From an uncultured Clostridium sp. (GTDB taxonomy: Bacteria > Bacillota > Clostridia > Clostridiales > Clostridiaceae), in assembly GCF_900769625.1 (NCBI RefSeq), contig NZ_CAAGHK010000081.1, positions 1-64,000 of the forward strand: a stretch of DNA of 64,000 nucleotides. The letters run 5' to 3'. Within the stretch, counting starts at the first letter, position 1, and each line of letters begins with the position of its first letter. Below are positions 44,550 through 53,628 of the stretch, one piece after another. The notes below the pieces were generated by a model, which saw only the letters and a list, made by a program, of their open reading frames with translations, made no database searches and was not told where the DNA came from. The position numbers and the translations under genes are program-made.

Positions 44550-45311
44550 ATGAAAAAGAAAACGTCAAAATATAAACAATTATTAGCAACAGGATTAGCA
44601 GTAGCAGGGGTTGCGCAAGCAGGGGCAGTAAAAGCAAATGCAGCAACTTGGAATATTTTAGGGCCTTCAGTGGAAGGTGGTGTGAATACAGGTACTGTAA
44701 TATCTGCTGAAGAAAATAAAGCTTATCATGAGAAGCATACAAATTATGAGCTAGGTATTTGGATACATCATACTAAGGATTCGAAAACGATACAAACAGA
44801 AAGTGACAAGAACAGAGAGATTGTTTCGAATATAGGAGATTCAACAAGCAGATTATTTTCAAGATATACAAATGATAAAGGAGAACCTTACACAGGATTA
44901 TACCTTTCAAAGAATTCCGAAACAGGTTCACCTATAAAATGGATGGTATTAGATAGAGACGGATGTTACAGACGTGATGTAAACCTTCCTCAGTTTGCTT
45001 GGTTAAACGGAAAGCTTTCTGCAGACTTCCTATTAAATGAAACAGGGTTAAATTATAACGATGCTAATAATAGATTTTATCTAACTAAGGTTGATTACTC
45101 AAATGGGATATTTAAGTATGTAGCATTTAACGAGTGGCAAAAAGAAGGAGACGATTGGTATCGTTCAAATGAAGAAGGTATAGCATATCAAAATGAATGG
45201 TTTAAAGATACTGATGGAAAATGGTATTACTTCGGAAACGATTGTAAAATGGTAAGAAATAAGCTTGTTAACGGCTATTGGATTGGGGAAGACGGGGTTT
45301 GGGTTAAATAA
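44550..45311 (+). CDS. secreted protein with C-terminal wall-binding repeats
   Basis: A 253-aa exported protein. Signal peptide with a hydrophobic core ATGLAVAGVAQAGAVKANAA, cleaved near residues 30-33. The middle part (about 35-190) has no family I recognise; it includes KWMVLDRDGCYRRDVNLPQF and ADFLLNETGL. The last about 60 residues are wall-binding repeats: NEWQKEGDDWYRSNEEGIAY, QNEWFKDTDGKWYYFGND and VNGYWIGEDGVW. GGAGAGG precedes the ATG. A second, broken copy of the repeat part follows at 45459-45731. It is likely co-transcribed with the small membrane protein upstream. Confidence 0.78.
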   Translation: MKKKTSKYKQLLATGLAVAGVAQAGAVKANAATWNILGPSVEGGVNTGTVISAEENKAYHEKHTNYELGIWIHHTKDSKTIQTESDKNREIVSNIGDSTSRLFSRYTNDKGEPYTGLYLSKNSETGSPIKWMVLDRDGCYRRDVNLPQFAWLNGKLSADFLLNETGLNYNDANNRFYLTKVDYSNGIFKYVAFNEWQKEGDDWYRSNEEGIAYQNEWFKDTDGKWYYFGNDCKMVRNKLVNGYWIGEDGVWVK

Positions 45312-45383
45312 TATTTTCATACCAAAAAACCATAGTCTTTTAAACATATATAAAAAGGTTAGGGTTAAATAGGAGGAAACATT

Positions 45384-45731
45384 GTGGCTAAGAAAAATGG
45401 AGTAGATTACAAAACTAAAATAAAAATAATATAGGGAGCAGGATTAGGTTCTTGGTACAGAGTATACTTATGGTGAAGATAAAAATCCTCCAAGCTACGA
45501 CCTAGCAAATACTTCAGCAGGAAAGACTAAAAGAGTCAATTCGTTAGAGTATAGAATACAAGGTCAAAGATTGCATTTTAACGAATGGCAAAAAGAAGGA
45601 AATGATTGGTATCGTTCAAATGCAGAAGGTATAGCATATCAAAACGAATGGTTTAAAGACACAGATGGAAAATGGTATTACTTCGGAAACGATTGTAAAA
45701 TGGTAAGAAATAAACTTATTAACATATTAAC
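45384..45731 (+). pseudogene. broken paralogue of the wall-repeat protein
   Basis: AGGAGG (45371-45376) and GTG 45384 start a frame (AKKNGVDYKTKIKII) that stops at 45434. After a frameshift another frame reads TEYTYGEDKNPPSYDLANTS, AGKTKRVNSLEYRIQGQRL and then the wall repeat HFNEWQKEGNDWYRSNAEGI up to VRNKLIN. The repeat part (45578-45720) is about 90% identical to 45128-45270, so it arose by duplication. The end is cut off inside the repeat. Confidence 0.75.
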
Positions 45732-45734
45732 TCA

Positions 45735-45875
45735 AGTAAAAGCGATTTTGATTCTAATGAGTTTAAAAATAGTAATCTTTATAAAGAGTTTTGTAATCAT
45801 ATTTATAAGAATAAGAATCATATTTCTATAATTAATGAAGCTCAGGAGGAAGCAGTAGTAACCATAGTTGATTAG
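45735..45875 (+). pseudogene. C-terminal gene fragment fused behind the broken wall-repeat gene
   Basis: In a different frame from the repeat gene: SKSDFDSNEFKNSNLYKEFC, then NHIYKNKNHISIINEAQEEA and VVTIVD-stop at 45873-45875. It reads like the end of a soluble helical protein. No start. The family is not recognised. It shows a recombination joint near 45732. Confidence 0.45.
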
Positions 45876-46048
45876 ATATTTATTTAGTTAAAAAATGTAC
45901 AAGGTGTTGAGTTTCAATATCTTGTTTTTTTTTAAATTAAAATTGAGAATTATACTTTTTTGAATATTTAACCCAATCCTAAACTCATATTGAAAAATCT
46001 ATAGTAAGATGCTATATTAAAGGAAAAATATAAATAAGGGTGGAAATT

Positions 46049-47971
46049 ATGGATGAGATAAAACAAAAGCGATACTGGCAGTTTTCCTATAGTTCTTCAA
46101 TAGAGGATTATAGATTTAATGAATCATTGGAAAGGTTTTATAACATGGGGATATCAGGACTTGTTAGAGAGAACATACAAAACTCTCTAGATGCTAAGAT
46201 TCCTGGTGCAGAAGGGCCAGTTTTAGTTAAGATTGAAACAGGTAAAATAAATCAAAAATATATTCCAGGTATAGATGAAATAAAAGAAAGAATTCTATCA
46301 TTAGAAGGAAGAAATAATTATACAATAGCAACTATTGAAAATATGAAAAACAAGATGGATCAAGAAATGGCTGACTATATTTCATTTGAAGATTCAAACA
46401 CTAAAGGTCTTAAAGGGGCAAAGAATGGTCAAAGTGATTCTAAGGAAGATACTTGGAGTATCTATGCCTATAAAAAAGGAGATCACTCTGTAGAAAATGA
46501 TTCAGAGTTAGAAATGTCTAGAGGTGGTTCTCATGGTATTGGTAAGATTGCCTCTAATGCAGCCTCTGAATTATATATGATGTTCTTTGCTAACTGTGAT
46601 GAATTTCAAGATCAGCACTTAGGGGGAACTGTTCAGCTTATAGAACATAAGTATAAAGATAATTATTATAGATCAAGCGGTTACTTTGCAGATAAGAAAA
46701 ATATTGAGGATGATAAGAGTAAGTTATATCCCTTTGAAAATACATTTAATGAAGTTTTTAAGAAGGATACTAGAGGACTTAAAATCATTATTCCTTATTT
46801 AAGAAGTCAATTTAATGATGAGAGAGAAATTATCAAGAGTATATGTGACAGTTTCTTTATTGCAATACTTCAAGACAAGTTAGAGGTTATTGTTAATGAT
46901 AAGAAGATTAACAAAGAGACTGTAGGAGATTATATATTAAGTGCAGAGTATTATGAACAGAAAATTTCAGATATAAAAACAGAATTTACTCCTCTATACT
47001 ATAGAACTTACATAAATCAGAAGGAACAGTTAATAACTATTAAATCAAAAAATAAAGATTATTCATTTAAGTTATTCTTTGATTATGATACAGAGATTGC
47101 AAAGGGAAGAACTGCTATTATAAGAACTATTGGAATGAAGATTGAGGATAAGAAGATTACAGGACATGTAAACAAACCTTTTAATGCTGTGTTAATTCCA
47201 GGTTCTATAGAAGAAGATGCTTTTTTAAAGTCTTTAGAAAATGAGTCTCATACAGAGCTTTCTTTTAAACATATTAAGGATCAAGGTATTCAGGCAAACG
47301 CTAAGCGATTTATAAATAATATTTCTAAGGAAATTGCTTACATATTGGAGAAAGAAATTAATAGTAAAAATCCTACTGATGGAGCTATGGATACTAAGGA
47401 TATTTTATATGTAGTTGAAAATGAGTTCAAAAAGGATTTAGCTGATACTGTGTCAAAGGTAAAGCTTAAAGATGGTAATGGAAAGGAAAAGACAATAGTT
47501 AAAGTAAATCCTGAAACACGTAAAAAGAATGAAAAGAAAGAGACAAAGAAGAAGGGAGTTAAAAAGGTAAAAAAACCTAGAGACAAGAGAGATAAAACAG
47601 ATATTTCAGGTGATGACAGCAGGGAAAAATCAACTAAATACAGCACTCATCCAGACATGGTAGAGAGAGTTATTGCAGGCAGCAATGAATATGTTAAGTT
47701 TGATTTTTCAGATAGCAAAGAGATTAAAAATGTAAAGGTATGTGATGTATATTTAGTAGTTGTTGATGGAATGGGTAATGAGTATGAAAATGAGTTTAAT
47801 CTTAAAAATAACTACTCAGAAGTAATTGATATGTCATCAGGCTCTAAATGTAGTATTGAAGATAATAAGATTAAAGATGTTAAGCTTGTAGATGGAATAG
47901 CACAGATTAATCTTAAGCTTAAGGACAATTACAATACAGCATTAAAGTTTGTGTACTACGTGGAGGTATAA
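46049..47971 (+). CDS. GHKL (MutL/Hsp90/MORC-like) ATPase, first gene of an unknown operon
   Basis: A 640-aa protein. The N-terminal third is a GHKL ATP-binding domain: N-box LVRENIQNSLDA (E41, N45), an ATP-lid glycine motif RGGSHGIGK near residue 159, and a FEDSNTKGL segment in place of the D-x-G-x-G loop. A second domain follows (about 190-440). A strongly basic linker lies at about 490-530 (KKNEKKETKKKGVKKVKKPR), then a C-terminal beta domain (about 545-640). MORC/MutL-like ATPases of this kind occur in bacterial operons with helicases and nucleases that act in restriction or phage defence. ATG 46049 is chosen because AAGGGTGG lies 6-8 bp upstream; a GTG at 46040 overlaps it. Its stop is 3 bp before the next gene. 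Confidence 0.8.
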   Translation: MDEIKQKRYWQFSYSSSIEDYRFNESLERFYNMGISGLVRENIQNSLDAKIPGAEGPVLVKIETGKINQKYIPGIDEIKERILSLEGRNNYTIATIENMKNKMDQEMADYISFEDSNTKGLKGAKNGQSDSKEDTWSIYAYKKGDHSVENDSELEMSRGGSHGIGKIASNAASELYMMFFANCDEFQDQHLGGTVQLIEHKYKDNYYRSSGYFADKKNIEDDKSKLYPFENTFNEVFKKDTRGLKIIIPYLRSQFNDEREIIKSICDSFFIAILQDKLEVIVNDKKINKETVGDYILSAEYYEQKISDIKTEFTPLYYRTYINQKEQLITIKSKNKDYSFKLFFDYDTEIAKGRTAIIRTIGMKIEDKKITGHVNKPFNAVLIPGSIEEDAFLKSLENESHTELSFKHIKDQGIQANAKRFINNISKEIAYILEKEINSKNPTDGAMDTKDILYVVENEFKKDLADTVSKVKLKDGNGKEKTIVKVNPETRKKNEKKETKKKGVKKVKKPRDKRDKTDISGDDSREKSTKYSTHPDMVERVIAGSNEYVKFDFSDSKEIKNVKVCDVYLVVVDGMGNEYENEFNLKNNYSEVIDMSSGSKCSIEDNKIKDVKLVDGIAQINLKLKDNYNTALKFVYYVEV

Positions 47972-47974
47972 GAA

Positions 47975-48832
47975 ATGATATATAAGAAGGATGCAAATTT
48001 TCCCTATCCATTACTGACTAACACATCTAAAAGTTATGATAGTTGTGACTTTATTTTAGATATTGATGTTGAAGAAAATATAAATGATTATAGATTTTAT
48101 ATAAATTATGAACTAAATTCAGATTTTATATTAGGACTTTTAGAGAAAAGACAAGCCCAGTTGGTACTTGTTGTTCAATCTAAGGACAATAAGTTCTTTA
48201 ATTTAGATACTAATGAAAAGATTAAAGATATACCTAAGTCTAGAGTTTCTTTAAGCAAAAGAACTACTTTGCAGCTTTTAATACAGGCTAAAGAGGATAT
48301 ATATTTTGCTGATAATAATGATTTAAATACTTTCTACGATAATTTTAAGAAAGATATAGTAGTTAAGAAGAATTCCATATTAGGTTTTTCTAACTGTGTA
48401 ATATTTAATGGAAGTACTTCAAAACCATTAGAACTATTTGAGAAAAAGGTTGATCCTAACATAAAGTCAGATGTAAAAATAGATTTAACTAGTGAAGTCA
48501 TTGTTATTAATTATAAGAATGAGGATCTTCAGTTCATAGGTGTACCTGGCAGCCAAGGTTTAAATAATCCATACATATACATGGGATTGCAAAAGGCTTT
48601 AACTAGGTTTATAAGAAGGAATGTTAATGATAAAGATGATGAAGAAGTAGATATAGACGTTATGGATATTCCAGAAGATGAATTAGATCTTAAGCTTTAT
48701 AACTTAATGAAGAAGAAGATGGTTCAAGAGTTAAGCTATGATAATATTGATGAAGTTATTTATAAGATTTCAGATAAGATATTAGAAAGATATTCATCTG
48801 CTGTAAGGAGGTTATATTCTGATGGAAATTAG
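47975..48832 (+). CDS. unknown protein B of the GHKL-ATPase operon
   Basis: A 285-aa protein with no family I recognise. It starts MIYKKDANFPYPLLTNTSKS; residues 25-190 look mainly beta (LDIDVEENINDYRFYINYEL, QLVLVVQSKDNKFF, VKIDLTSEVIVINYKN). The C-terminal about 90 residues are helical with an acidic patch (DKDDEEVDIDVMDIPEDELD). GGAGG (47962-47966) overlaps the end of the ATPase gene, and its own 3' end overlaps the next gene by 11 bp. Tight coupling means the product works with the ATPase. No catalytic motif is visible; a structural or target-binding partner is likely. Confidence 0.65.
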   Translation: MIYKKDANFPYPLLTNTSKSYDSCDFILDIDVEENINDYRFYINYELNSDFILGLLEKRQAQLVLVVQSKDNKFFNLDTNEKIKDIPKSRVSLSKRTTLQLLIQAKEDIYFADNNDLNTFYDNFKKDIVVKKNSILGFSNCVIFNGSTSKPLELFEKKVDPNIKSDVKIDLTSEVIVINYKNEDLQFIGVPGSQGLNNPYIYMGLQKALTRFIRRNVNDKDDEEVDIDVMDIPEDELDLKLYNLMKKKMVQELSYDNIDEVIYKISDKILERYSSAVRRLYSDGN

Positions 48833-49568
48833 ACTTTTAAAAAAGGGATATAAGAACAATGAACAATTTTATAAGGATTTCGTAGAGGACAAAATAGGAG
48901 AAAATGAGGAATACTTTTCTGATGAGATAGTAACTATTGATGAAGCTCCAAGTTTTCCTATCTACATGGGAGTTGGCTATGATAAACAGCGTGAAGAATT
49001 ATTTTTAAAGGCAATTGATATTATATCAAAATATTATCTTAATACAGATAGAGACATTCATTTTTTTGAAACTTTCTGGCATTCTTTATTTTGTGTGTAT
49101 AAGAGGGATTTCTTGATGGAAACTTATCCTGAAATAATTGATGATTATGGGAAGTTTAAGAATATAGTAATTAAGAAGTTTGATTGGGAAAATTATATTT
49201 ATAAATGCGTTTTAGCAGCTCAATATGTTAATGATAATGTAAGTGAAGCTGATAAAAGAGAGAGGTATTATAGAATCATTATTCAAAATCTTGATTTATA
49301 TAATTACATTATTAAGTATGAGATTTTTAGAAATGATAAGTTTTTGCTTAATGTTCTTGATATTATTGATGAACTTAATTTAAGTGAAGTTTTAAAGGCT
49401 AAGATTAAGGGAAGAGATGATCTCGGCAAGGATGAACGTGTAGGCAGAAGAGTTATTTTTGAGTTTAATAAGAGCTATCCTATAGTTATGTCTCCTATGC
49501 TTGAAAAGGACGAGCTTAAGGAGTATTTCTTGGAGTATCTTTCTTATTATGTAGAAAAACAGGAGTAA
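48822..49568 (+). CDS. unknown helical protein C of the GHKL-ATPase operon
   Basis: A 248-aa, mostly helical protein rich in aromatic residues (HFFETFWHSLFCVYKRDFLM, KKFDWENYIYKCVLAAQYV, YYRIIIQNLDLYNYIIKYEI). I do not recognise the family; it has features of small DUF proteins in defence operons. AAGGAGG at about 48806-48812 supports ATG 48822, inside the end of the previous gene. It ends 6 bp before the next, truncated gene. Role unknown; physical partner of the ATPase by context. Confidence 0.65.
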   Translation: MEIRLLKKGYKNNEQFYKDFVEDKIGENEEYFSDEIVTIDEAPSFPIYMGVGYDKQREELFLKAIDIISKYYLNTDRDIHFFETFWHSLFCVYKRDFLMETYPEIIDDYGKFKNIVIKKFDWENYIYKCVLAAQYVNDNVSEADKRERYYRIIIQNLDLYNYIIKYEIFRNDKFLLNVLDIIDELNLSEVLKAKIKGRDDLGKDERVGRRVIFEFNKSYPIVMSPMLEKDELKEYFLEYLSYYVEKQE

Positions 49569-49574
49569 GATAAT

Positions 49575-49736
49575 ATGAATGACATTTTAGAAAGAACATA
49601 TGAACAAATTGATTTTAATAGTTTAAGTAATTTAGAGCCAAAGAAAATAGTTGATGAAAAATATCTTGTTAAAAATAAATTAATTATTAATTCTCAAAGA
49701 GGCAATTTGAAATATATAGTAACATACATCGTATAA
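49575..49736 (+). pseudogene. 5' stub of the fourth gene of the GHKL-ATPase operon
   Basis: ATG 49575 opens 6 bp after gene C and encodes 53 aa (MNDILERTYEQIDFNSLSNL... to a stop at 49734). The start looks like the N-terminus of a larger protein, then the frame dies in degenerate DNA. In related MORC/MutL-ATPase operons a helicase or nuclease often follows; the missing gene could be that effector, but the stub is too short to tell. Confidence 0.5.
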
Positions 49737-50056
49737 TAATCCTAAGTGTATCTAAAACAAGATGGTAAATTAATTGCTTAGTAAAAATGATATTAACTTA
49801 GCTGGCAAACCATGGACAAATCCAGTTCCTTTCTGTTGCAGGGAACATGTATAGTAAGCTATAATATTGTTAATAATAACAAAAGATAAACATTAAAGGA
49901 ATTGAACTTGCAAAGTAGGTATTTAAACTAAATGCTGTAGGATATTCAATAGATAAAGTAGTAGGGGAATGTAATAAGTCCATAATAATATAGAAAAAAT
50001 ATGAATCATGTCAGCAAGAGACTACAGTGAAAAATTATTAGAAGAGGATAAATTAA
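49737..50056. other. degenerate region at the right edge of the accessory island
   Basis: Short protein-like pieces appear in shifting frames (LAGKPWTNPVPF near 49799; LNAVGYSIDKVVGECNKSI near 49930) separated by stops. It looks like a decayed gene or several joined relics. No intact gene. Confidence 0.45.
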
Positions 50057-51724
50057 ATGAATATTAATAATTTTGAAGAGCACATAAATAGCACAATTTT
50101 AGAAAGAGGCTATGATTATTATATTAATAATAAAATAGCAGAATTCACTTGTGAAGATGATAATACTTATTTGTTAGAAGTTGATGGAACTGAAGAATAT
50201 CAGGTCGTTATTAAACTAGATGATAAAGGTAAAATAATTTATTCTGAGTGTAACTGTCCATATGATTATGGTGTCGTATGTAAGCATGAGGCAGCAGCCT
50301 ATTATAAAATTTTGGATTACATATGCAGTGGAAATAATAAGAAAAAAGCAGACAAAAGTAAGAAGAAAAGTAGTTTAAAAGAAGTATTGAATGGTCTTTC
50401 AAAAGAAAAACTTATAGATATTATAACTGATTTATCAAAAAAAGATGCAATTTTAAAAAATTCTATTATTTTAAAATACTCAACAGAAGACAGCGAAATA
50501 GAAATCAAAAACTGTAAAAAATTAATTCAATCCATTGTAAAAAAGTATTGTGGAAGAGAAGGCTATATTACATGGGGAAGGGCAGCTAAATTTGTGGATA
50601 ATATTAGTGAAATTCTCGATAAGGCAGAAAATACTGAGGATTTAATACTAGCAGTTGATATTGCATTTTTAGTTCTTGATGAGGCAATGAGGGCATTTGA
50701 TTATGCAGATGATTCTGATGGAGATATAGGAATGCTTGTTTCAGAAACTATGACCACAATATCACAGATTTTAGAAGATAGTAGAAAAGCAGATATGAAA
50801 GTCAGAGAAAAGCTGTTTGCAAAGATACTTAAGAAGAGCCAAAGCTATATATTCGATGGATGGGCTGATATGAGATTATCAATGATTGAAATCTGCAGAG
50901 GATTTTCGTATGAAGAGAAATTCAGAAATGTGCTGGTAGAAGAATTAAATTCATTAATTAAAATAAACTGTAATAAAGAAAATATGAGATATTATAATGA
51001 GCATATTCTCATTATCTTATATGAAATTATAGATGAATTTGGAACTGAAGAAGAAAGTGAAAAGTTCATTAGAGATAATATTAAATATTCATCTTTTAGA
51101 GAAATTTTAATTGATAAGTATAACAGTAAAAAAGATTATGACAAAGTTATTGAGCTTGCTATTGAAGGTGAAAAAAATGATAGGATGTATTTAGGACTGG
51201 TACATAAATGGCAGAAAATAAGATATGATGCATATAAGAATAAATCCATGAAAGAAGAACAAAAAGAACTTGGAAAAGAACTGCTGATTCAAGGTGATTT
51301 TGAATATTACAATGATCTTAAACAATTAGTTGATGATGACAAGGACTTTTATGAAAATATAAAACAGATACTAAAAAACAGCAGAGACTGGAGAAGCAAA
51401 GAAGTGCTGATTAAAATTTTATATGCTGAAGATGATTTTGAAGAATTATTAGAGTATGTAAAGAAGAACCCATCAAGTATTGAAGAACATGCCGAAAAGT
51501 TAAAGGAGAGCTATATAGAAGAAGTAATATCTATTTACAGACAATTTATTACATTTGAAGCTGAACATGCAAGTAATAGAAGTAATTATAAATGTGTCTG
51601 CGCAATTATAAAAAGGTTTAAAAAAATTGCCGGCAAAGATGAGGCAGAAACTGTAATCAATGAACTGAAAGCTAGATATATGCGAAAACCTGCTTTTTTA
51701 GATGAACTTAGTAAAATTAAATAA
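50057..51724 (+). CDS. SWIM zinc-finger protein with helical repeats
   Basis: A 555-aa protein. A SWIM zinc finger is at about residues 50-85: CNCPYDYGVVCKHEAAAYYK, with the CxC...CxH ligands. A Lys-rich linker (KKKADKSKKKSS) follows, then about 430 residues of alpha-helical repeats. SWIM domains bind nucleic acid or protein and often sit next to SNF2 helicases, which is not the case here. GAGG precedes the ATG. Composition is backbone-like compared with the island to its left. The helical part resembles bacterial DUF proteins that follow SWIM domains. Function unknown. Confidence 0.85.
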   Translation: MNINNFEEHINSTILERGYDYYINNKIAEFTCEDDNTYLLEVDGTEEYQVVIKLDDKGKIIYSECNCPYDYGVVCKHEAAAYYKILDYICSGNNKKKADKSKKKSSLKEVLNGLSKEKLIDIITDLSKKDAILKNSIILKYSTEDSEIEIKNCKKLIQSIVKKYCGREGYITWGRAAKFVDNISEILDKAENTEDLILAVDIAFLVLDEAMRAFDYADDSDGDIGMLVSETMTTISQILEDSRKADMKVREKLFAKILKKSQSYIFDGWADMRLSMIEICRGFSYEEKFRNVLVEELNSLIKINCNKENMRYYNEHILIILYEIIDEFGTEEESEKFIRDNIKYSSFREILIDKYNSKKDYDKVIELAIEGEKNDRMYLGLVHKWQKIRYDAYKNKSMKEEQKELGKELLIQGDFEYYNDLKQLVDDDKDFYENIKQILKNSRDWRSKEVLIKILYAEDDFEELLEYVKKNPSSIEEHAEKLKESYIEEVISIYRQFITFEAEHASNRSNYKCVCAIIKRFKKIAGKDEAETVINELKARYMRKPAFLDELSKIK

Positions 51725-51825
51725 AGGCACGGTGATTAATGTAAATAGAGTGAAAAGCAGTGTTTATTTTTTGAATATCAATATGTTTTATTTGAAAAAA
51801 TTAAATAAGAATACTTAGTTAGTGA

Positions 51826-51858
51826 GGCGTTGTCTTAAATGGGGCAGCGCTTTTTAAA
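51826..51858 (+). terminator. terminator after the SWIM gene
   Basis: GGCGTTGTCT (51826-51835) pairs with GGGCAGCGCT (51842-51851), with several G-U pairs, followed by TTTTT. A similar GGCGCTG/CAGCGC hairpin ends the next gene at 53342. Confidence 0.75.
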
Positions 51859-52234
51859 TTTACTTAAATAATTGGAAGATGTGATGGATAGGAGTAAAGA
51901 AATAACTGTTCAAATAAATAAGGACTTCCAAACATCTATGGTACATAATCCTTTATATTATTCTTAAGCATAGTGCCTGTTATTAATAATGCTAAGTGAA
52001 AACATTTATTTATAAAAATATATCATATATTTTAAAAAAATAATAAATAGGCTATAATGTAAATATTCTGATTAATAGATATAAGCAGAATATTTAAATA
52101 AAATTAAAGATAAGGCTGAATATTGACTGAAATGAAAGTGAAATTATAAGCTGGACTTTAGAATTTATATTTTTATGTAAGTATTAAAGCCTTTCTTAGA
52201 AAATATATTAAATAAAATGTAAAGGAAAAATTAA
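51859..52234. other. AT-rich intergenic region before the SEC-C gene
   Basis: No gene seen. A-rich leader with AAAGG at 52219-52223 as the ribosome site. No consensus promoter I would defend. Confidence 0.4.
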
Positions 52235-53332
52235 ATGAAAAACATAATAAAAAAACCAATAAAAACAGCATTAAAAGATAATCTCAACTACATGACAGTA
52301 GATTTTTTAAAAAACATTGCTAAAGTATATGAAGTTGACAAAGCTTATAAAATGAAAAAGCAGGAACTTGTTGATTCAGTTTATGAGAGACTGACAGATG
52401 AAAACTACATAATAAGCAAGTTGGCAGCTTATAATGAACATGAACAGCATATGCGCTCTGTGAATGGGAATGATGCAGTATCAGAATCAATAAGAACATT
52501 AGGTCTTGCTAAGATAGGAATGTATTTTTTATATGATATTGGTGATGGCAATATAGAAAGCATTATGCCGGAAGAAATAAAAAATGTTATCGGCAGCATT
52601 AAAGAAGATAAAATTAAATGTGTACAGGAAAGATATTCTGAGATATTCAATTACTTAAGAGCATGTATCAATTTTTATGGTATTATTGAAGCAGAATTTT
52701 TCTGTAAGATATTTAATGAGCAGCATACAGAACAGCAGGAGCTTAAATTAAAAGATTTAATGTATTATCTTGAAAAATATAATATACATAACAGTCAAAT
52801 AGTTTATTATGAAGGAATGCTTGTTTCAGATTCATTATGTATGTATGAAGGTGATATTGATAAGGTTCTTGAAGGAAGAGAAGACAAGGAATACTGTGTT
52901 CTCCCAAAAGAAGATTTGCTAAAATACAGTAATGAATATTATATAAAGAAAACAAAGTATTATGACGATCTAGAAAAATATTTATTGAAACATCTTAATA
53001 ATAAAGAAACTGTTGAAGAACTACTAATTGAGATTGCTATAGATTTTGTTATGGATATGTTTGATTTACAGTACTTAATAAACAGAATGCAGATGATGGG
53101 TATGCAGATACAAGGCATGAAGGATGTAAAAAAATTAGCAGTTCTATGTGCTGAGTTTGGCAACAATACTCCTAAGTGGGTAAATAAAGGATGGACAGCA
53201 GCAGAACTTGCTAAAAAGGAAGGGATTATCTTAGGTAATAATTCAACTGTAGTTATTTCAAATAAAGTTGGAAGAAATGAACCATGTCCCTGTGGAAGTG
53301 GAAAGAAATATAAAAAGTGCTGTGGAAAATAG
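52235..53332 (+). CDS. SEC-C zinc-motif protein with N-terminal Rho-N/SAP-like domain
   Basis: A 365-aa protein. The N-terminal about 50 residues resemble a Rho-N/SAP-type nucleic-acid binding fold (MTVDFLKNIAKVYEVD, MKKQELVDSVYERL). The long middle part is helical without a known family. The C-terminus is a perfect SEC-C zinc motif, VGRNEPCPCGSGKKYKKCCG, as found in SecA and many small proteins. It is likely soluble and metal-binding; role unknown. An AAAGG ribosome site precedes the ATG. It stands alone between two terminators of similar sequence. Confidence 0.88.
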   Translation: MKNIIKKPIKTALKDNLNYMTVDFLKNIAKVYEVDKAYKMKKQELVDSVYERLTDENYIISKLAAYNEHEQHMRSVNGNDAVSESIRTLGLAKIGMYFLYDIGDGNIESIMPEEIKNVIGSIKEDKIKCVQERYSEIFNYLRACINFYGIIEAEFFCKIFNEQHTEQQELKLKDLMYYLEKYNIHNSQIVYYEGMLVSDSLCMYEGDIDKVLEGREDKEYCVLPKEDLLKYSNEYYIKKTKYYDDLEKYLLKHLNNKETVEELLIEIAIDFVMDMFDLQYLINRMQMMGMQIQGMKDVKKLAVLCAEFGNNTPKWVNKGWTAAELAKKEGIILGNNSTVVISNKVGRNEPCPCGSGKKYKKCCGK

Positions 53333-53341
53333 CAGTTTTTT

Positions 53342-53378
53342 AAAGGCGCTGTTAATATAAAGGCAGCGCTTTTATTTT
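53342..53378 (+). terminator. terminator after the SEC-C gene
   Basis: AAAGGCGCTGTT pairs with AGGCAGCGCTTTT around AATATA. A T-rich tail follows. Confidence 0.75.
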
Positions 53379-53554
53379 GGAGAATAATAGCTGCTATTAA
53401 TGTTTTCGTTATTATTATTTATTAATATATTATTTAGATCCATATAATTCAACCACTTATAGAAAGAATGTTTGTTTGATAAATATGGTACTACTTTATA
53501 GTTGAATTGTAAATGTATAAATTTTAAAAAACATGTACATTTATACAAAAAGTC

Positions 53555-53601
53555 ATATTAAAAAGAAAGACACAGAATTTATTCAATATAAAAGCTGTGT
53601 C
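53555..53601 (-). terminator. terminator of the HNH-type gene (minus strand)
   Basis: CTGTGTC (53595-53601) and GACACAG (53569-53575) form the stem; on the minus strand it is followed by TTTCTTTTT. It lies just behind the stop of the gene at 53629. 53379-53554 shows nothing else. Confidence 0.6.
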
Positions 53602-53628
53602 ATTTCACACCAATGTGGTAATAAAATC

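Noticed and set aside
46049..49568. Assignment of the GHKL operon to Wadjet, Druantia, DISARM or a complete MZA system
   Set aside because: No SMC-like subunit, DUF1998 protein, Z1 helicase, AIPR protein or DNA methylase is present; only the GHKL ATPase is shared in general terms.
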